A stretch of DNA of 64,000 nucleotides, from NCBI GenBank assembly GCA_002840535.1, contig PHBH01000004.1, forward strand, positions 62,001-126,000, read 5' to 3'. Source of the stretch: Deltaproteobacteria bacterium HGW-Deltaproteobacteria-15 (lineage in GTDB: Bacteria; Desulfobacterota; DSM-4660; Desulfatiglandales; HGW-15). Position numbers and translations under genes: made by a program. The stretch's first letter is position 1; every line of letters begins with the position of its first letter. The notes below the pieces were generated by a model. That model saw only the letters and a list, made by a program, of their open reading frames with translations, ran no database searches and had not been told where the DNA came from. This document shows positions 8,109 through 17,524 of the stretch, in pieces.

Positions 8109-10046
8109 ATGTCTTCAGGATCTTTCGCCTCGGCAGCGGCAACTCTGGAACAAGGATCTTTCGCCCCGGCAGCGGCAACTCTGGAAAAGGGGGTGGGTCA
8201 GGCATCCAGATTCTTCAATTACATTGGCTGTGCGGCCCTCTGCATCATGCCCATCCCGGTGGTTGTGGATGTCTTCCTCAGATATGCCTTTTCCTATTCC
8301 ATTCCGGGGGGAATCGAACTGCAGGAATTCCTGATGCTGATCCTCGTGTTTTTCGGCCTTGCTTACGTGGAGATGGAGGGAGGGGGACACATCCAGATCG
8401 ACCTTGTGGTTGGGAAGCTCAAGGGCCGCGCCCGGAACGGCGCCGAAACCTTCGTCTATCTCATTTCCTTCCTGATCGTGCTGCTCGTCTCCTCCCAGCT
8501 CGTGAGCCAGGGCATCAAGAGACTCCAGGGCAACGAAATCAGCAAGTCCCTGGAGCTCCCGATCTGGGCGTTCTGGTTTCTGGCCGCCATGGCCTCCTTT
8601 CTGCTGGCCCTGGTTCTGCTCGTTCACCTGCTGAAGGTCCTCGGGCGTGCGTCCCGACAAGGTGGGTGGGGGTGGTCTGTTCTGACAGGTGTGGCGGCCT
8701 GCATTCTGGTTCTCGGTCCCATGGCGGGATTCAGACCATCCGGGCTCAGCTCGGCCACCTGCGGAATCCTCGGAATGGCTTTTCTCTTTGCCATCCTCTT
8801 CCTGGGAGTGCCCATCGGGTTCGGCATGGCCATCACGGGTTTCCTCGGCATGATCGTGCTCAACAAGTCTCTCCCCCCCTCCCTGGCCATGCTTGGCATC
8901 GGTCCCTATGACACCGGGGCTTCTTACATGCTCACGGTGGTGCCCCTCTTCATCCTCATGGGGGAGCTGGCCTTTCACTCCGGGATCAGCAACGATCTTT
9001 TCGAGGCGGCCAACAAGTGGTTCGGCCGCGTGCGGGGCGGCATTGCCATGTCTGCGGTGGCAGGGTGCGCCGGCTTTGCGGCGGTCTGCGGCGACAGCCT
9101 GGCCACGGCCGTCACCCTGGGGTCCATCGCCATCCCGGAGATGAAGAAGAAGAATTACGATATGTCCCTGGCGACCGGCTCCCTGGCCGCCGGGGGTACC
9201 CTGGGCATCATGATCCCGCCGAGCGTGGGGTTCATCTTCTACGCCATCGTGACCGAGGAATCGATCGGAAAGCTCTTTATCGCAGGCATCATTCCCGGCA
9301 TCGCGCTGGCGCTTCTCTTCATCGCCTACATCGCGATCATCGCCCGGTTGAGGCCCCAACTGGCGCCCCAGGGCGATCCCGTCAGCTTCAGGGAAAAACT
9401 CATTTCCATCAAAGGGATCCTGGGCATGCTGATTCTCTTCGTCGTGATCCTCGGGGGGATCTTGAGCGGCCTCTTCAGTGCCATTGAGGGCGGTGCGGTC
9501 GGTGCGGTCGGGGCCTTCCTCTATGCCCTCGGGAAACGACGCGTGAGCCGGGATATGCTGCTCGCATCTCTCAAGAGCACCCTCAACATCACCTGCAAGC
9601 TGCTCCTGATCCTCATGGGCGTGGGCATCCTGGGATATTTCCTGGCAGGCACCAGGCTCCCCTTTTTCCTGGCGGATTCTATCAGCGGGCTGGGGGTAAA
9701 CCGTTATGTCGTCTTTGCATGCGTGATTGGGTTCTTCCTCATCCTGGGGTGTTTGCTGAACGTCATCCCCATGATCCTGCTGGTGCTCCCTACCATTTTC
9801 CCGATGATCACGGCTCTGGGCTTTGACCCGATCTGGTTCGGCGTGGTGACCGTTCTCACGATGGAGGCAGGCCAGATCACCCCGCCCATCGGGGTGAACG
9901 TCTTTGCCATATCCACCTCTTCCGGGGTGCCCATGTTCACGGTCTTCAGGGGAATCTTTCCGTTCTTCATGTGTATGATTCTCCTGGTCATACTCATGAC
10001 CCTTTTTCCGCAAATGGCAACCTGGCTGCCTACGGTGTTTTTCTGA
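8109..10046 (+). CDS. dctQM: TRAP transporter fused small and large permease, DctQM
   Basis: A 645-residue fusion. After a soluble tail, four membrane helices form the DctQ part (to about residue 190, including YVEMEGGGHIQIDLVVGKL). The DctM part has the many helices and motifs of the large ion-coupled subunit (GDSLATAVTLGS, GGTLGIMIPPSVGFI, AGQITPPIGVNVF). The ATG at 8109 is chosen because AGGAGG stands eight bases upstream; the ATG at 8091 overlaps that site. The tail contains a 12-residue tandem duplication (GSFASAAATLEQ / GSFAPAAATLEK). With dctP it forms a complete secondary transporter driven by a sodium or proton gradient. Confidence 0.92.
   Translation: MSSGSFASAAATLEQGSFAPAAATLEKGVGQASRFFNYIGCAALCIMPIPVVVDVFLRYAFSYSIPGGIELQEFLMLILVFFGLAYVEMEGGGHIQIDLVVGKLKGRARNGAETFVYLISFLIVLLVSSQLVSQGIKRLQGNEISKSLELPIWAFWFLAAMASFLLALVLLVHLLKVLGRASRQGGWGWSVLTGVAACILVLGPMAGFRPSGLSSATCGILGMAFLFAILFLGVPIGFGMAITGFLGMIVLNKSLPPSLAMLGIGPYDTGASYMLTVVPLFILMGELAFHSGISNDLFEAANKWFGRVRGGIAMSAVAGCAGFAAVCGDSLATAVTLGSIAIPEMKKKNYDMSLATGSLAAGGTLGIMIPPSVGFIFYAIVTEESIGKLFIAGIIPGIALALLFIAYIAIIARLRPQLAPQGDPVSFREKLISIKGILGMLILFVVILGGILSGLFSAIEGGAVGAVGAFLYALGKRRVSRDMLLASLKSTLNITCKLLLILMGVGILGYFLAGTRLPFFLADSISGLGVNRYVVFACVIGFFLILGCLLNVIPMILLVLPTIFPMITALGFDPIWFGVVTVLTMEAGQITPPIGVNVFAISTSSGVPMFTVFRGIFPFFMCMILLVILMTLFPQMATWLPTVFF
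8118..8189 (+). repeat. 36-base in-frame tandem duplication in dctQM
   Basis: Bases 8118-8153 and 8154-8189 are two copies of a 36-base unit differing at only a few positions. Each encodes 12 residues of the cytosolic or periplasmic tail before the first DctQ helix. The near identity suggests a recent duplication. Confidence 0.9.
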
Positions 10047-10130
10047 TGGCTCGAACCGGCGCTTCCAATGGATGTCTGAGGTCGATCACGGAACCGGTCT
10101 CGGGAAACGCGGTTTGAGTGGAAAAAAGGG

Positions 10131-10709
10131 TTAAGATTCGCTTCTCTTTTTATTTGGTTCACCCTGAAAGAGATGTTCGAGAAAATCGGGAGGGAGGAGC
10201 ACATTTGTCAATTTCCATCCGAGCCCTGAGCGGTCAAACACGAGGCGAATCTCAGCATCATCGAGCGGCGGCAGATATGAAAAGGTCGACAAAGAGTGGT
10301 ACCTTGAACGGCCTTCCCGCCATATGACAATTGCGTCTCCCAGTAAGCCTGCGGATTCATCTTTGAACTCATTGAACTTGTCGGAATTATGAATAAAGGC
10401 GATGGCTGCTTCGGGGGTCACGATGGCATCCATCATCAAATCCACTATTTTTGATCCGAACATCTTTCCAATCGCTGAAAAAGGTTTGTCCTTCAATTCA
10501 GTTGCGGCACCTTTCATGATGGAACCGTTGAGTTGAGCTTTCAGATTCTGCCGCAATGTTGAAAACTCAACGTGCGCCCGAAGTTTTTCTGTGTCTTTGT
10601 CCGATACGGCATCTCTGATGTTGACCATTGTGAAATATGGCGAGAGCCAGAGGTATCCTGAAAAGAGAAGGAAGAGAAATAAGGAAATCAGAAGAAACGG
10701 CCGTTTCAT
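10131..10709 (-). CDS. DUF2939-type membrane-anchored protein
   Basis: A 192-residue protein with an N-terminal membrane anchor or signal (RPFLLISLFLFLLFSGYLWLS) and the DUF2939 pattern, in which a short helix NIRDAVSDKDTEKLRAHVEF is followed by LRQNLKAQLN. The function of the family is unknown. It starts four bases inside the end of the NYN gene (10706-10709), so the two are probably co-translated. The C-terminus is basic and has no recognised motif. Confidence 0.7.
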   Translation of the reverse strand: MKRPFLLISLFLFLLFSGYLWLSPYFTMVNIRDAVSDKDTEKLRAHVEFSTLRQNLKAQLNGSIMKGAATELKDKPFSAIGKMFGSKIVDLMMDAIVTPEAAIAFIHNSDKFNEFKDESAGLLGDAIVIWREGRSRYHSLSTFSYLPPLDDAEIRLVFDRSGLGWKLTNVLLPPDFLEHLFQGEPNKKRSES

Positions 10710-11518
10710 TGAGTGCGCTCCCTGATGATGTAACTTCCCGATTTCTCGTCCCGCTCCAGCTCGAGGATGCCGCGAGTTTGCGCTTCCTCCAGCAATTGGC
10801 CGAAGGATCTAAAGCCGTAATAGCTTTCGTTGAAGCTCGGCCTGCGGCGCTTCAGGGTTTGCTTGATCATGGAGGCCCAGATCTTTTCCCCCTCCCCGCG
10901 TTCTTCGACCAATGCGTCGTACGTCTCGGTGACCAAATCCAGTGCCTCCTGTTTCTTGTCTCCGGGAGGCTTGGGCATCTTTGGGTCCACTCCCCTGGCA
11001 GGCTTGCGGCGGGGCTTTGCAGCAGGGGACGGCTGAGGCCGCACGAGGTCGTCGTAAAAAATGAACTCGTCGCAGTTCGCGATCAACAGGTCCGACGTCG
11101 AGTTCTTCACGCCGACACCGATGACCGTCTTGTCGTTTTCACGCAATTTGCTGACCAGTGGGGAGAAATCGGAGTCTCCGCTGATGATGACGAAGGTGTC
11201 CACGTGTCCTTTTGTGTAGCAAAGGTCCAGAGCATCTACAACCATACGGATATCGGCCGAGTTCTTGCCCGACTGGCGCACATGAGGGATCTCGATCAAC
11301 TCGAAGGAGGATTCATGCATTGCCGCCTTGAATTCCTTGTAGCGGGCCCAGTCGCAGTACGCCTTTTTGACCACGATGTTCCCTTTGAGAAGAAGACGCT
11401 CGATCACCTTGCCGATGTCGAATTGTGCATAGTTGGCGTCGCGGACACCCAAGGCGATGTTTTCGAAGTCACAGAAAAGGGCCATGTTCCTGGTTTCAGC
11501 CCGCTGTGTCATGAGCAT
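10706..11518 (-). CDS. NYN-domain RNase-like protein with C-terminal OST-HTH/LOTUS domain
   Basis: A 270-residue protein. Residues 10-160 match the NYN (PIN-like) nuclease fold with acidic residues in place: LFCDFENIA, SADIRMVVDALDL and VIISGDSDFSPLVSKLRE. After a proline/lysine linker, about residues 195-265 form an OST-HTH/LOTUS winged helix (YGFRSFGQLLEEAQTRG). Such proteins are thought to bind or cut structured RNA. The start at 11518 is 4 bases after AGGAGG; an ATG two codons later has better spacing. The DUF2939 gene overlaps its end. Confidence 0.85.
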   Translation of the reverse strand: MLMTQRAETRNMALFCDFENIALGVRDANYAQFDIGKVIERLLLKGNIVVKKAYCDWARYKEFKAAMHESSFELIEIPHVRQSGKNSADIRMVVDALDLCYTKGHVDTFVIISGDSDFSPLVSKLRENDKTVIGVGVKNSTSDLLIANCDEFIFYDDLVRPQPSPAAKPRRKPARGVDPKMPKPPGDKKQEALDLVTETYDALVEERGEGEKIWASMIKQTLKRRRPSFNESYYGFRSFGQLLEEAQTRGILELERDEKSGSYIIRERTQ

Positions 11519-11605
11519 GGATCCTCCTGCAAAGGGTTCTCCTCTTCATCTCCCCCGTTCTCCCATCAGAATGAACGGGAAACAGCTCCCCTCAGGCAGG
11601 GAGTG

Positions 11606-11842
11606 CTACTCCATTCTCCTGTCTCTCATTTTTTTGCGGTTTTCAATCTCTTCAGCAAAGAGATCGAGGCACAGAGGACAGGGAGAACGATTAATGTCGA
11701 CATACTGGCATTCAAGCTGATTGCATTGCACAAACAGATTGCTCTTTGATTGAAGGCTGAGGGAAGGTTTATTCTTCAGGGCAATTTCAACATCTTCAGA
11801 TACAACGGTGCAAAAATAATTTGTTTTTCTACGGTCTGCCAA
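11606..11842 (-). CDS. small cysteine-containing protein of unknown function
   Basis: A 78-residue basic protein that I do not recognise. Five cysteines are present, four of them in a pattern C-x4-C-x9-C-x2-C (QCNQLEC, then PCPLC) that could hold a metal ion. The start is TTG at 11842, seven bases after GGGAGGAG, a strong ribosome site that supports translation. It lies 87 bases upstream of the NYN gene on the same strand, with the inverted repeat CCCGTTC/GAACGGG between them. Confidence 0.55.
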   Translation of the reverse strand: MADRRKTNYFCTVVSEDVEIALKNKPSLSLQSKSNLFVQCNQLECQYVDINRSPCPLCLDLFAEEIENRKKMRDRRME

Positions 11843-12082
11843 TGGCTTTCTCCTCCCTTTCAGCTACGCTGATCCTTCACATGGGTTGTCGTAACCTCCG
11901 GCGGCTTGTCTGCCGGCTCACATCAAATGGCGTTTTACTCAGCATAACACGCTGAACGCAGGAACCCATAGTAAATCATTGAGACCGGCAAACCCTGAAC
12001 GGGTCCTGAGGAGAGCAATTCCGGAGAACAGATGTGAGCCCTGGAAGACAGCGACGATTTTCGTCGGTTCCCAGCCGCTATT

Positions 12083-13720
12083 TTACGATCTTTCCTTGAC
12101 CCGGTTCACAGGTAAATTCACGACAAAAATCGATCCCTGACCGGGCGTGCTCTTTGCTGTGATTCTGCCTTTATGGTTCTCGACCACCTTTGCGCAAATG
12201 GCTAAACCCATTCCGATTCCATTGTATTCGCCATTGCCGTGGAGACGCTGGAACGGTTTGAATATGAGGTCCAGGAATTTTTCATCAAAGCCGATCCCAT
12301 TGTCATTGAAGAATAGTTCGCATTCCCTGCTTTGCGAGCGGCAGTCGGCGTGGATCTTAATTATGGGCTGAATGCCCTGCCGGCGGAACTTGAGTGCGTT
12401 TTCGAGAAGAAGTTGGAGGAGCTGTTTCATCTGTCCGGCGTCGGCTTCGATCTCGGGCAAATCCCCGATCTCCACCAAGGCCCCCGTCTCTCTGACCTGG
12501 AGCTCGAAATCTGAAACCACTTCTCTCGCAATCCGGTTCAAGTCGATCCGCCCGAAGGGCCCTGTCCTGGAGGTCAGCCGGGAGTATTTTATCAGGGATT
12601 GGAGCACGTCCCGCATCCTCGTGGCGGTCTCATGCATGCGTTCGATATAACCGCGTCCCTGGTCATTGACTGAATCAAAAAATTTGGTCCTTAGCAAATC
12701 ACTGAACGTCTGGATTTTCCTCAGGGGTTCCTGGAGATCATGGGCCGCAGCGAAGGTGAAGTTCTGCAGTTCCTGGTTTCTACGCTCCAGCTCAGCCGTT
12801 CGTTCCTGCACACGGAGCTCCAGTTCGTGATGGGATCTCTGGAGGACTTCCTCCGCACGTTTTCGATCAGTGATGTCGCGGTCGATTCCGCGGTAACCCA
12901 GGAGATTCCCCCGTCCATCAAGCCTGGGCACACAGCTGGTTTCGAGAACCACCCTGCGGCCATCCTTCCGGATATTTACATTCTCGAGGCCGATGCAACC
13001 CTCAGCCCCCTTAACAATCTCGGAAAACAGCGCCTTGAGACGGTCGGATTCGTCCGGAGGCATGAACTCGAATGGTTTTCGGCCGAGGACTTCTTCCGGT
13101 TCGTAGCCGAGAAGATCGCGGACCCGGGGACTGGCATATGTGTAAACGCCGTCGGAGTCCGCCTCCCAGATCCAGTCGCTCGTGGTTTCAACGAGTGAGC
13201 GGAACTTCTCCTCGCTCTCTCGCAGTGCCTCCTCCACTCGCTTGCGTTCGGTGATATCATAAGCCACTACCAGAGACCCGGTAATCCTCCCCTCTTCGTA
13301 AACAAAAGCATTATTCAGGACAGTCCAGAGTTTACGACCATCTTTAGCGGTAATTTTGTATTCTGCAGTTTCATCCACTTTCTCCCCCGCCAGGCTCTTC
13401 CTGATCCTTTCCATGAGGGTCCTCTTCCCATCCTCGTCAAGGAGGTCGAGCGGGTTCATGCAAAGAAGCTCTTCCTCAGTGTAGCCGAGGACCCGGCAAA
13501 TGACATCGTTTACGCTCTTGAGTCTTCTGTTTGCAAAATCGACTTCATAAATGCCGGTCGGCGAGTGTTTGAGAAGGTGGCGGTATTTTTCTTCACTTGC
13601 TTTGAGTGCCTTCTCCGCCCGCTTTCGCAGTGCTTCCTCGACCTGCCTGCAACTGCTGACTTCTCCCTGCAAGTCCATGACTTGCTGTTCTAATTCTTCG
13701 TAGGTCGGCCTTGATGACAT
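12083..13720 (-). CDS. soluble PAS-PAS sensor histidine kinase
   Basis: A 545-residue kinase without membrane segments. It has an N-terminal coiled coil, PAS 1 at about 43-160, PAS 2 at about 170-290, then a coiled coil into the dimerisation domain with phospho-acceptor H327 (AAAHDLQEPLRK). The ATPase domain has an N box (LLLENALKF), G1 (NDNGIGFDE), F box (FKPFQRLH) and G2 (GIGMGLAI). The core is of the phytochrome-like type and is closely similar to the kinase at 14208-16904. No response regulator is encoded nearby, so the partner is elsewhere. The ATG at 13720 follows CGAGG. Confidence 0.9.
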   Translation of the reverse strand: MSSRPTYEELEQQVMDLQGEVSSCRQVEEALRKRAEKALKASEEKYRHLLKHSPTGIYEVDFANRRLKSVNDVICRVLGYTEEELLCMNPLDLLDEDGKRTLMERIRKSLAGEKVDETAEYKITAKDGRKLWTVLNNAFVYEEGRITGSLVVAYDITERKRVEEALRESEEKFRSLVETTSDWIWEADSDGVYTYASPRVRDLLGYEPEEVLGRKPFEFMPPDESDRLKALFSEIVKGAEGCIGLENVNIRKDGRRVVLETSCVPRLDGRGNLLGYRGIDRDITDRKRAEEVLQRSHHELELRVQERTAELERRNQELQNFTFAAAHDLQEPLRKIQTFSDLLRTKFFDSVNDQGRGYIERMHETATRMRDVLQSLIKYSRLTSRTGPFGRIDLNRIAREVVSDFELQVRETGALVEIGDLPEIEADAGQMKQLLQLLLENALKFRRQGIQPIIKIHADCRSQSRECELFFNDNGIGFDEKFLDLIFKPFQRLHGNGEYNGIGMGLAICAKVVENHKGRITAKSTPGQGSIFVVNLPVNRVKERS

Positions 13721-14207
13721 GGAAGCCTCGTAAACATGGCTCTAATGTGGGGACGTAAACTGATTCTGCTGAGCTGGTCGAGCCCGGCAGCCACGCGAAA
13801 AAGAGTATACCCAAGAGAAGAGCTGGGAACAACACTTAGCCGGATCCTTAAACGGATCGCTTAGCTTTGCAGGAATGGTCCATTTTCACCGTATAGATGT
13901 TTAATTCACCTTCCCTGGCGGCCCAATTCTTTGGCTGTATGCGCAAATACAGGTTCCACCCCATTGTCTCGGTACAGCGCCGTATTACACTCGCATTCCT
14001 TGGCAGCTTGTGAAAAAGCTATGTTCCAGAAAAAAGTTTCATTGGTGTCCTGCCCCGAACTCTCACGCAAGAAAGCCGCCTCACCTCAACGAGAATCTGG
14101 CGTTACGGATAGATGCCGCTTCACGAGTGCCTGAGACAACTTCCCATAGCCATCTCCTGAACATGACTGAAAAGATGCCATCCCTGGGCACAAAAAAAGG
14201 AATGGGA
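13721..14207. other. 487-base divergent intergenic region
   Basis: This lies between two divergently transcribed histidine kinase genes and must hold promoters for both, but I found no clear -35/-10 pair, operator or hairpin. Short open frames here lack ribosome sites. Confidence 0.4.
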
Positions 14208-16904
14208 ATGAAAAATAATCACTCACCAAAAAGATTAGTACAAAATCTGGAGCTTGCAGAGATGATCGACTCGCAAGCCGTCCAGTCGATGATGGATGAC
14301 TTCTATCGTGTTGCCCGTATCCCTCTGAGCATCATTGACCTCAGAGGGAAGGTGTTGGTCTGCGTGGGGTGGCAGGATATCTGCGTTAGATATCACAGAG
14401 CTCATCCTGAAACCTGTAAACACTGCATAGAAAGCGACATACGACTGTCCGCAGGTATTTCCCAGGGAGAATTCAGGCTGTACAAGTGCCTGAACAATAT
14501 GTGGGACATTGCGACACCACTTTTCGTTTGCGGAAAGCACGTCGGCAACGTCTTTTCAGGACAATTCTTCTTTGATGATGAGCCAATCGAGTATGATCTT
14601 TTCAGGTCGCAAGCCAGGAAGTACGGCTTTGATGAAAATGGATACATGGCGGCTCTTGAATCGGTTCCTCGGCTGAGGAGAAGCCAGGTTGAAGCAGGCA
14701 TGTCCTTTTTCATCAAGATCGTTGACGTCATCACAAACGCAAGTTACGACAATTACAAGCGTGCCCAGTCCCTGGCTGAGCGAGATGCTTTAATGGTCTC
14801 CCTCAGGGAAAGCAGGAAGGATCTGAACCGAGCCCAGGCAGTAGCCCTTACCGGCAGCTGGCGGATGAATGTCGGCCGAAACGAACTCACCTGGTCTGAG
14901 GAGACCTACAGGATTTTCGGAATACCGGAAGGTACGCCGCTCACATACGAAAAGTTTCTCAATTTCGTCCATCCGGAGGATCGGGAGTATGTTGACCGGG
15001 AATGGTCCGCGGCTCTTCGTGGTAAACCCTACGAAATCGAACACCGGATAATTGTCGGCGATACGATGAAGTGGGTGCGCGAAAAGGCCGAATTGGAGTT
15101 TGACAAGGAAGGGTTGCTGCTTGGCGGGTTCGGGACCGTCCAGGACATTACCGAACGAAAACTGGCGGAAGCCAACCGAGCACTGCTGGCAGACACCTTG
15201 CGAATTCTCAACCGTGGAGGCGACCTGCACCTGCGGATAGCCGAGGCGCTCGGCTTGATCCGGGATACGACCGGGTTTGACGCGGTGGGTCTGCGGCTGC
15301 GCATGGGTGATGACTGCCCTTATTTCGAACATAAGGGTTTTTCCGAGGAGTTTCTGCGGGAGGAGAATTCCCTCTGCGTGAAGAGGTTGGACGGGAAGAT
15401 CCTATACGACGCGGAGGGCCGGGCTGTGCTCGAATGTGCCTGTGGCCTGATCCTTTCGGGGCTGGCTGATCCAAGCATTTCGTGTTTCACCGAGGGCGGA
15501 AGCTTCTGGACGAATAGGTCGCACGAGCTGCTCGCCCTGCCGCGGGAGGCCGGCCCGCGGACCAATCCCCGCAACCGCTGCATTCATGCGGGTTACGAAT
15601 CCGTGGGGCTGTTCCCGGTGCGATCGGGGAGAGAGATTATCGGTCTTTTGCAGTTGAACGGGCGCAGGGCTGGTCGCTTTACTCCCGAGCTGATCGCATT
15701 TTACGAAACCCTCGCGCAGAACATCGGGCTTGCCCTGCAACGCACCATGGCCGAGGAGTCGCTGCGTGAAAGCGAGGAAAAATACAAGAACCTCTACGAT
15801 GAAGCGCCGGTGGGCTACGTCGAGTTGGACAGCGAAGGGCGAATTGACAGGGTCAACAGGAAAATGGAGGAAATGCTGGGCTATGCCGCCGAAGAGATGA
15901 TTGGTGAGCCTATGTGGAACTTCGTAGTTGAAAAGAGTGAGGCCGAGGAGGCAATCAGGGCGAAACTCTCGGGCTATGAACTTCCCAGCGATGCGTTGGA
16001 GAGGAGCTATAAACGGAAAGACGGCCCGCCCATTCCCGTCCTCATCAAAGACCGAGTTGCGAGGAACAGTGAGGGCAGGGTTACTCGGATCCGGGTGACC
16101 GTCCAGGACATCACTGAGCGCAAGCAAATGGAAGAGGATCTGCGGCGGTCACGTGACGAACTGGAACTGCATGTCAGGGAGCGCACCGCCGAGCTGGAGA
16201 TCAAGAACCGGGAGCTTCAGGAGTTCACCTACATTGCCTCCCACGATCTAAGTGAGCCTCTGCGAAAGGTTGAGACCTTCGGGAATCTCCTGATGGCAAA
16301 GAAAGCCGATTGGCTCGATGACGAAGGAAAGGACTTCATCTCACGAATGACCGGGGCGGCCACCCGCATGAAGGAGCTTATCGACGCTCTGCTCAGGTAT
16401 TCACGAGTTGAGACGCAGGGGCGCGATCCTGTACCGGTTAACCTGAACAACATCGCCCAGACGGTCGCCTCCGATCTGGAGGTCTCCATAAAAAAAATAG
16501 GAGCACACGTGGAAATCGGCCCCCTTCCGATCATAAATGGGGATCCATACCAGTTGCGGCAGTTGTTTCAGAATCTCTTGTCCAATTCACTCAAATACTG
16601 CCGCTCGGAGGTAAAAACGCTGGTCAAAATCCACGGAGACGAACAGGGCGGGATGTGCACGATTTCGGTTGAGGATAATGGAATCGGGTTCGATGAGAAG
16701 TACCTGGAGAAAATCTTTCAGCCCTTTCAGCGTCTTCACGGAAGGAATGAGTACCCCGGAATAGGAATAGGTCTTGCTGCCTGTAAAAAGATTGTCGAGC
16801 GCCACGGGGGGACGATCACCGCCAGCAGCATCCCGGGGAAAGGATCGATTTTCATCGTCACTTTGCCTGTGGACGGAACAAAAGCGACGAACAACTGGAA
16901 GTGA
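14208..16904 (+). CDS. PocR-PAS-GAF-PAS sensor histidine kinase
   Basis: An 898-residue soluble kinase. Residues 14-185 match the PocR ligand-binding domain, with its cysteine/histidine cluster (RYHRAHPETCKHCIESD). They are followed by PAS (about 235-330), GAF (about 345-510), PAS (about 520-640), a coiled coil, H679 (ASHDLSEPLRK) and an ATPase domain with GIGFDE and GIGIGLAA. The start is uncertain: the frame is open back to GTG 14010 and ATG 14163, but ATG 14208 is best because AAGGA precedes it at proper distance and the PocR domain begins shortly after. PocR domains bind small molecules such as diols or hydrocarbons; the ligand here is unknown. It is an orphan kinase. Confidence 0.88.
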   Translation: MKNNHSPKRLVQNLELAEMIDSQAVQSMMDDFYRVARIPLSIIDLRGKVLVCVGWQDICVRYHRAHPETCKHCIESDIRLSAGISQGEFRLYKCLNNMWDIATPLFVCGKHVGNVFSGQFFFDDEPIEYDLFRSQARKYGFDENGYMAALESVPRLRRSQVEAGMSFFIKIVDVITNASYDNYKRAQSLAERDALMVSLRESRKDLNRAQAVALTGSWRMNVGRNELTWSEETYRIFGIPEGTPLTYEKFLNFVHPEDREYVDREWSAALRGKPYEIEHRIIVGDTMKWVREKAELEFDKEGLLLGGFGTVQDITERKLAEANRALLADTLRILNRGGDLHLRIAEALGLIRDTTGFDAVGLRLRMGDDCPYFEHKGFSEEFLREENSLCVKRLDGKILYDAEGRAVLECACGLILSGLADPSISCFTEGGSFWTNRSHELLALPREAGPRTNPRNRCIHAGYESVGLFPVRSGREIIGLLQLNGRRAGRFTPELIAFYETLAQNIGLALQRTMAEESLRESEEKYKNLYDEAPVGYVELDSEGRIDRVNRKMEEMLGYAAEEMIGEPMWNFVVEKSEAEEAIRAKLSGYELPSDALERSYKRKDGPPIPVLIKDRVARNSEGRVTRIRVTVQDITERKQMEEDLRRSRDELELHVRERTAELEIKNRELQEFTYIASHDLSEPLRKVETFGNLLMAKKADWLDDEGKDFISRMTGAATRMKELIDALLRYSRVETQGRDPVPVNLNNIAQTVASDLEVSIKKIGAHVEIGPLPIINGDPYQLRQLFQNLLSNSLKYCRSEVKTLVKIHGDEQGGMCTISVEDNGIGFDEKYLEKIFQPFQRLHGRNEYPGIGIGLAACKKIVERHGGTITASSIPGKGSIFIVTLPVDGTKATNNWK

Positions 16905-17032
16905 AGGTTACGCACCCTGTTTCTGGGGCCTCCCGCTTGACTGAATCCCCCTGCTTGACAATCCAGTCAAGGAGCCGGATTTGGTCAAGCGGTAATCAGT
17001 TTATCGACGAAAACCCTTCTGAAACCCAGGAT

Positions 17033-17524
17033 CTACTCTTCCTCGGCCTGTTTGAGAGCGCTTCTTACAATGTCGTCGTGAATCCAGTAGCCGGCGCTCC
17101 GCATCCCCTGAAGTGCGGCTCGGACGTTGGAAATGAGTCCCAGATGCTTGGCCTCGACAAGGATTCGTGCTGACCCCACTACACGAACCCCGTAAATCTC
17201 CCTGGCAATCTTCCTCGCCTTTCTTTCATCGATCAGGACGAAATCAGCGCCTTTCTCCCGGGCCAGCTGGATGACGGATGCTTCTCCCTTGTCGAGAAGG
17301 GTCCCGAGAAGAGGCTCAACCGCGGCTTCGGGAGACAGCACCCTGATCCATGTGGCTTTCCTGTAGGCCACCAGACCAGTGAAGTCTTTTCCACCCTCTA
17401 AGATTTCATTGTGCACATCTTCCGGCAGGATCACCTCTTCGAAGATCTCCTTGAGGATCTCCAGATGGTCGATTGCACTCAGTGCGATAATGGGTCCCGT
17501 ATTGGAGACGAGCTTGCCCTTCAT
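17033..17524 (-). CDS. DUF3368 PIN-like toxin
   Basis: A 163-residue protein with the PIN-like pattern of DUF3368: KLVSNTGPIIALSAIDHLEIL at the start, then DKGEASVIQLA and DFVLIDERKARKIA with acidic residues, and GSARILVEAKHLGLI. Members are predicted ribonuclease toxins paired with UPF0175. The start ATG overlaps the antitoxin stop (ATGA at 17521-17524), the usual arrangement of a type II module. The toxin role is inferred from family and pairing. Confidence 0.85.
   Translation of the reverse strand: MKGKLVSNTGPIIALSAIDHLEILKEIFEEVILPEDVHNEILEGGKDFTGLVAYRKATWIRVLSPEAAVEPLLGTLLDKGEASVIQLAREKGADFVLIDERKARKIAREIYGVRVVGSARILVEAKHLGLISNVRAALQGMRSAGYWIHDDIVRSALKQAEEE

Noticed and set aside
13593..13835. 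Minus-strand 80-residue frame with a signal-like start before the PAS kinase
   Set aside because: It overlaps the kinase start in another frame and its second half is the shadow of that gene.
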